Below are positions 7,013-10,608 of a stretch of 10,608 bases of DNA, one piece after another. The number at the start of each line of letters is the position of its first letter. The stretch's first letter is position 1. Origin of the DNA: Ruminococcus sp. UBA3665 (GTDB lineage: Bacteria > Bacillota > Clostridia > Oscillospirales > Ruminococcaceae); the NCBI GenBank assembly GCA_002373165.1, contig DFJS01000087.1, forward strand, positions 1 to 10,608, given 5' to 3'. Under the pieces are notes generated by a model, which did not search any database, was not told the origin of the DNA, and worked only from the letters and a program-made list of their open reading frames with translations. The position numbers and the translations under genes are program-made.

Positions 7013-7753
7013 ATGAAATTTACAGAACTTTTCAGCGTAAAAAAACCAATTATCGGTATGCTGCACTTAACCGGCAGTGATAAAGATTCTATCTTTGCAC
7101 AGGCAAAAATTGAAATTCAGCAGATGTATCATGCCGGCGTGGATGCTGTTCTTGTTGAAAATTACCTCGGCAAGCCGGATGATATGGAACGTGCACTGGA
7201 ATTTCTTCAGGTACAATATCCTGATCATATCTATGGCGTGAATGTGCTGGGCGATCATCACAGGGCGTTCCGTATGGCAAAAAAATATCATGCTTCTTTT
7301 ATCCAGATTGATTCTATCTGCGGCCATCTTCCGCCCGATGCAGATGAGGAATACGCAGAAGAACTGTCAGAACTGCGGGATGATTCTATCTTCCTGATGG
7401 GCGGCGTGAGATTTAAATATCATCCTGTTCTTTCCGGAAGATCTCTGGATGAAGATCTGATGCTCGGCATACAACGCTGTGACGGCATTGTCGTGACTGG
7501 GGAGGGGACAGGCGTTGCGACAGAAATGGAAAAAATCAGACTTTTCAGGGAAATTCTCTGTGACTATCCGCTGATTGTCGGAGCCGGAATGACTTTGGAA
7601 ACGTGTCAGCAGCAGCTTTCTGTTGCTGACGGCGCAATCGTGGGAAGTTATTTCAAAGAAGACGGCATCACAGTTTGTCCTGTTGATCCTGCACGGGTCA
7701 CGTGCTTCATGGAAAAAGTCAGAGAAATACGGCAGAACTGCCCGATATCCTGA
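7013..7753 (+). CDS. BtpA/SgcQ-family TIM-barrel protein
   Basis: This 246-residue protein matches the BtpA family along its whole length, slightly shorter than usual. The recognisable family blocks, in order, are KPIIGMLHL (11-19), AGVDAVLVEN (41-50), YGVNVLG (74-80), ASFIQIDSICG (94-104), GIVVTGEGTGVATEMEKI (158-175), PLIVGAGMT (186-194), ADGAIVGSYFKEDG (205-218) and PVDPARV (223-229). The phosphate-binding-like glycine loops near the C-terminus suggest a phosphorylated ligand, but no reaction is established for the family. In cyanobacteria BtpA is a membrane-peripheral protein needed for stable photosystem I; SgcQ is an enterobacterial relative in a sugar-related operon. Two blocks deviate from what I recall of the family: the usual NVLxND reads NVLGDH (78-82), and the DVxxKH-type strand reads GVRFKYH (131-137). 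It is the last gene of the unit, 24 bases after the membrane-hairpin gene. Its link to the dynamins is not explained by known biology. Confidence 0.88.
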   Translation: MKFTELFSVKKPIIGMLHLTGSDKDSIFAQAKIEIQQMYHAGVDAVLVENYLGKPDDMERALEFLQVQYPDHIYGVNVLGDHHRAFRMAKKYHASFIQIDSICGHLPPDADEEYAEELSELRDDSIFLMGGVRFKYHPVLSGRSLDEDLMLGIQRCDGIVVTGEGTGVATEMEKIRLFREILCDYPLIVGAGMTLETCQQQLSVADGAIVGSYFKEDGITVCPVDPARVTCFMEKVREIRQNCPIS

Positions 7754-7761
7754 TGATGCAG

Positions 7762-7793
7762 AAAAACCGCCTTTCTAAGAAAAGGCGGTTTTT
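7762..7793. terminator. Bidirectional rho-independent terminator between convergent genes
   Basis: A perfect 13-bp inverted repeat, AAAAACCGCCTTT (7762-7774) with AAAGGCGGTTTTT (7781-7793), surrounds a 6-base loop. It has a T-run on the plus strand (7789-7795) and, reading the minus strand, a T-run made by the A-run at 7762-7766. It lies 8 bases past the BtpA-family stop and 16 bases past the lyase stop. It should therefore end both convergent transcripts and insulate the five-gene unit on its right side. Confidence 0.92.
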
Positions 7794-7809
7794 TTGACTA
7801 ATATACTCA

Positions 7810-10608
7810 TTATTTCATCAACATTTTTTTCAGAGCAACCAGATCGAAAATATTAATTATACCATCCTGAGAAACATCTCCGTTGTTCCAGCTGGTCAGA
7901 TTGCCGTTTTTATGGAGATATTTCTGCATCATGATGACATCAGAAACGTCAACTTTTCCGTCTGCGTTGACATCGCCGCGAAGGGAAACGGCATCACCGG
8001 AAGAGGCTTTCAGAAGGACTGTATAATTCACGCATCCGGAGATTTGGCCGTTTGTGCCGAGTGTGACAGTTTCACCCTGAGAAACAGTTCTGGAATATAC
8101 AGCAAATGTCACATCATTGGAGCCGACTGCTGTCAGATTTGTCTTTGTATAGCCATTCAGCCATGCCGGAGCTGTTGTAACGCGGCTGTCGAGCAGAACA
8201 TAGACAGTTTCATCCATTCCGGCAGTAAAAGCGGCGAGTTCGGCATCCAGATTCTTGGAATCACATGCTGTGAGGAGAGCGGCAGTATTCTGCAATTCTG
8301 CCGGAAGCTGTGCAAATGTGACATCGCGGTCACCGTATACCGGACTTCCGGTTGTAATATTTTCTGCAAGTATCCAGTCGCGGAAGTTTTCGCAGTCATC
8401 CAGCTGAAGATTTTTAACATAGGCATTTCCGGCAGCTGCGGCAGGCTTTACCATAGCCGTATAATTCACCAGATTGTAAGAGCCGCCATTGGTGCCGAGT
8501 GTGACAGTTTCACCTTTTTTTACCTGCTTTGCATAGAAATTGAATGTCACATCGTTGGAAGTCACTGCTGTCAGACTGGTTTTGGTATAGGCATTCAGCC
8601 ATGCCGGAACGGCTTCCTGACGGGCATCCAGAGCAATATAGACGGTCAGATCTTCATCGGCAGTAAAAGCCGCCAGATCGGCATCATAATTTTTAGAATT
8701 GCAGGCAGTCAGAACGGCTTCTGCTCCCAGCAGTTCAGAGGGCAGGGAAGTATAAGTGAAATCGCGGTCTCCGAAGACAGCATCCCCGGCGGTCAGGCTG
8801 GAATCTAATTTCCAGTTCAGATAATTGGAAGTATCTTTGACAAGCATATTTTTAATCAGATTGCCGTCTACGGGGTCAACTTTGATGACGAGTTTCCATT
8901 TCTGGTCATTGCTGTCATTGCAGACCCATTGCAGAATATTGGCATTTTTATCTTTGGAAGCTGCCAGTACGCCGATACAGCTTTCATCATTGGTGCTTTT
9001 GGTGCAGATGGTGTAACTGCCGTCGCCGTTGTCGACGAATTTAAATAACTGTGCATCGGCCTGGGTATCAGTATAGATGTGAATATTCGTTCCGTTATCG
9101 GTTTTGCCGTAATCCAGGTCGAGCAGATATGTTTTTCCGTCAGCCGTTTCGCTGTACAGACGATAATAACCGCTTCCGGCATCTTCCAGAATCCAGCCTG
9201 TCAGGCCGTCAGCATTCTGGATGACGTTGTTGTCAGCCGTATCGACAGTCATATAAAGGCCGCTGTTGACGTTCTGAATCATATATTTATGTGCCGTATC
9301 GATAACTGCGCCTGTTTTGCCTTTGGAGGTGATGCCTTCTGTATTGACGGTACACTTCGGCCGCGCCGGAATGGGCTGGTCTGAACCAAGATAAAAGCTG
9401 GTATGCGGAGGCTGGTTATAAGCTGTCTGCTGTGCGGAAACCTGAGTTCTGTACTGAGGGTCATGCATCAGGCACTGGATTCTGTAATCTGTATCATAAT
9501 CCGTGCAGTAAATTCTGACAGCATCGCCGCTTGCCTTGCGGACGATTAATTCTTCGCGCCAGTCGCCGAAAATATCCGCAGAAAGGCAAGGTGTGCCTTT
9601 GGTGGTATTGCAGGTGTAGAAGCCGTCGGTAACAAGCAGATTTGTGATAGTTGTTTTTCCGGGGTCGCCGGTCATTTTGGAAATCGTCGCCGGAGAATCT
9701 GTATAGCCGTCGAGAATTTCACGTTCCAGATCGCCGTCCCAGTAAGTCAGGAAGTTAATTGCCGGGCGGCGGCAGTTCAGCGTATTGCCTTTGGCATCTT
9801 TGACGGGCATAGAATCGTCAGATTCTTTATTGCCCCAGAGTTCCGCGCCGGGATTTCCGGCCCAGACATTATCGCCGCAGCATCTGCCTGTATCGCCTGC
9901 GCCGTTGTTATGGAAGATGATTTTCTTCTGGTCGGCATCATAGAGCGTTACGCCATAGCCGGATTTTTTCTCTTCGTGGCAGATCCAGACTTCAATGCCG
10001 GGGTTGGACGGGTCGAGATCGCCGACATGCATCGCATCGCCGTGACCCTGCTTGGTAGAATAATAGAGTGTTCCGTTATCGTCGATGATAGCCGGGCCGG
10101 TGATGATTTCCTGTTTGCCGTCGCCGTCCACATCGGCGGCCATGGAGTTGTGATTGCCATCGCCGTAGGCGTTGCTGGAAGAATTGGAATTTCCGGAATC
10201 ATAAGTCCAGAGTTTTTTCAGCTTTTTATTCTCGACAGTATAGGCCGTAGCAGTCAGCCGGGTATAATAGCCGCGTCCAGTCACGACACACGGATGAACG
10301 CCGTCCAGATAGGCCGTTGTGCCCCAGAATCTGTCCACACGGTTGCCGTAGCTGTCGCCCCATGCGCTGACAGTGCCCCGGCCGGGTTCATAATTGACTG
10401 TATCCAGAGCCGCACCTGTTGCGCCGTCAAAGAGTGTATAATATTCCGGACCGCTTAGTACATAGCCGCTGGAATTGCGGTAATCTTTGGAAGCATCGCC
10501 GATGACTTTTCCTGTGCCGTCCACAGTGCCGTCAGCAGTTTTGCAGGTCATTTCGGCTTTGCCGTCCAGATCAAAATCCGCAACAAAGAACTGCGTATAA
10601 TGCGCACC
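7810..10608 (-). CDS. Dockerin-bearing rhamnogalacturonan lyase (PL11), 5' partial
   Basis: This is a secreted enzyme predicted to cleave the rhamnose-galacturonate backbone of pectin (rhamnogalacturonan I) by beta-elimination and to be displayed on a cellulosome. The frame is open to the right edge, so the signal peptide and first part of the catalytic domain are missing; 932 residues are visible (numbered from the edge). Residues 1 to about 419 match PL11 (YesW/YesX type), with DFDLDGKAE (11-19), KTADGTVDG, LSGPEYYTLFDG, DSYGNRVDRF, RGYYTR, DVDGDGKQE (159-167, calcium-type loop), GHGDAMHVGDLDP (188-200) and FGDWREEL (347-354). A ricin-type (CBM13-like) lectin domain covers about 432-576. 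Two copies of a 146-residue-period module follow (about 587-722 and 730-868), then a type I dockerin (about 875-931). It is convergent with, and functionally unrelated to, the plus-strand unit. Family and secretion calls are confident; the endo or exo mode cannot be read here. Confidence 0.95.
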   Translation of the reverse strand, partial: GAHYTQFFVADFDLDGKAEMTCKTADGTVDGTGKVIGDASKDYRNSSGYVLSGPEYYTLFDGATGAALDTVNYEPGRGTVSAWGDSYGNRVDRFWGTTAYLDGVHPCVVTGRGYYTRLTATAYTVENKKLKKLWTYDSGNSNSSSNAYGDGNHNSMAADVDGDGKQEIITGPAIIDDNGTLYYSTKQGHGDAMHVGDLDPSNPGIEVWICHEEKKSGYGVTLYDADQKKIIFHNNGAGDTGRCCGDNVWAGNPGAELWGNKESDDSMPVKDAKGNTLNCRRPAINFLTYWDGDLEREILDGYTDSPATISKMTGDPGKTTITNLLVTDGFYTCNTTKGTPCLSADIFGDWREELIVRKASGDAVRIYCTDYDTDYRIQCLMHDPQYRTQVSAQQTAYNQPPHTSFYLGSDQPIPARPKCTVNTEGITSKGKTGAVIDTAHKYMIQNVNSGLYMTVDTADNNVIQNADGLTGWILEDAGSGYYRLYSETADGKTYLLDLDYGKTDNGTNIHIYTDTQADAQLFKFVDNGDGSYTICTKSTNDESCIGVLAASKDKNANILQWVCNDSNDQKWKLVIKVDPVDGNLIKNMLVKDTSNYLNWKLDSSLTAGDAVFGDRDFTYTSLPSELLGAEAVLTACNSKNYDADLAAFTADEDLTVYIALDARQEAVPAWLNAYTKTSLTAVTSNDVTFNFYAKQVKKGETVTLGTNGGSYNLVNYTAMVKPAAAAGNAYVKNLQLDDCENFRDWILAENITTGSPVYGDRDVTFAQLPAELQNTAALLTACDSKNLDAELAAFTAGMDETVYVLLDSRVTTAPAWLNGYTKTNLTAVGSNDVTFAVYSRTVSQGETVTLGTNGQISGCVNYTVLLKASSGDAVSLRGDVNADGKVDVSDVIMMQKYLHKNGNLTSWNNGDVSQDGIINIFDLVALKKMLMK
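7813..7986 (-). other. Type I dockerin domain of the lyase
   Basis: Two F-hand-like calcium repeats form the C-terminus. The first is GDVNADGKVDVSDVIMMQKY, with ligand positions D-N-D-D-D at 1, 3, 5, 9 and 12. The second is GDVSQDGIINIFDLVALKKM, with D-S-D-N-D. Positions 10 and 11, which set cohesin choice, are V-S in the first and I-F in the second, so the two halves are not symmetrical. The domain predicts that the enzyme is bound to a scaffoldin cohesin outside the cell. Confidence 0.93.
8005..8850 (-). repeat. Two tandem 438-bp in-frame module copies inside the lyase
   Basis: The lyase carries two copies of one module with an exact period of 146 codons. GDRD, LTAC(N/D)SKN, TVY(I/V)xLD(A/S)R, PAWLN(A/G)YTKT, SNDVTF and GETVTLGTNG each recur 146 residues apart. 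Similarity remains at the DNA level: for example, 23 identical bases begin at 8054 and again at 8492, exactly 438 apart. The module looks like an all-beta accessory domain of the kind attached to pectin-degrading enzymes, probably carbohydrate binding. I cannot assign a CBM family number. The lack of internal gaps points to a fairly recent duplication or to gene conversion. Confidence 0.88.

Noticed and set aside
7912..8808. Plus-strand open frame of about 298 codons opposite the lyase modules
   Set aside because: It lies opposite clear modular lyase sequence, is Cys/Ile/Gly-rich without a domain, and its apparent internal repetition only mirrors the duplicated module.
1..10608. CRISPR arrays, tRNA or rRNA genes, insertion sequences, integrase or attachment sites
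   Set aside because: No short direct-repeat array, RNA gene, transposase or integrase was recognised by eye; the only clear repeats are the protein modules in the cyclase and lyase genes.

Overview
The window looks like part of a Firmicutes (Clostridia) chromosome, most likely a Ruminococcus-type fibre degrader of the gut or rumen. The main reason is the large minus-strand gene at the right edge. It encodes a rhamnogalacturonan lyase ending in a type I dockerin, the module that docks enzymes onto cellulosome scaffoldins. The moderate-to-low GC, purine-rich AGGAGG-type ribosome binding sites and a diguanylate cyclase with repeated PAS-like sensor modules fit this assignment. The species cannot be named from the sequence alone.

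Layout. (1) Bases 1-1406, plus strand: the C-terminal part of a c-di-GMP synthase (repeated PAS-like modules plus GGDEF), closed by a hairpin terminator at 1415-1441. (2) Bases 1529-7793, plus strand: a self-contained five-gene unit. A near-consensus promoter (TTGACT, 17 bp, TATAAT) leads into an M48 zinc metallopeptidase, a helical protein that looks like a dynamin with a decayed GTPase domain, an intact-looking bacterial dynamin-like GTPase, a small protein with a two-helix membrane hairpin, and a BtpA-family TIM-barrel protein. Gene junctions run from a 4-base overlap to gaps of 24-47 bases, and no terminator is seen inside. (3) A strong hairpin at 7762-7793 has T-runs on both sides and can end transcription from both directions. 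(4) Bases 7810-10608, minus strand: the rhamnogalacturonan lyase. Its modules in order are PL11 catalytic domain, ricin-type lectin domain, two tandem copies of a 146-residue module, and dockerin. Its N-terminus lies beyond the right edge.

How the genes may work together. The five-gene unit is the most interesting part. Bacterial dynamins often act as pairs that bind and reshape membranes. Here one partner has the P-loop and switch motifs and the other appears to have lost them. Both have a hydrophobic segment placed like a membrane 'paddle', and a separate small membrane protein is encoded directly downstream. The pairing of an M48 peptidase with a dynamin recalls mitochondria, where the M48-family peptidase OMA1 cleaves the dynamin OPA1 under stress. 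A protease-controlled membrane-remodelling or membrane-protection system, possibly a response to phage or envelope stress, is a reasonable hypothesis. It is inference, and nothing in the sequence proves it. The lyase is a separate function: secreted breakdown of the pectin backbone.
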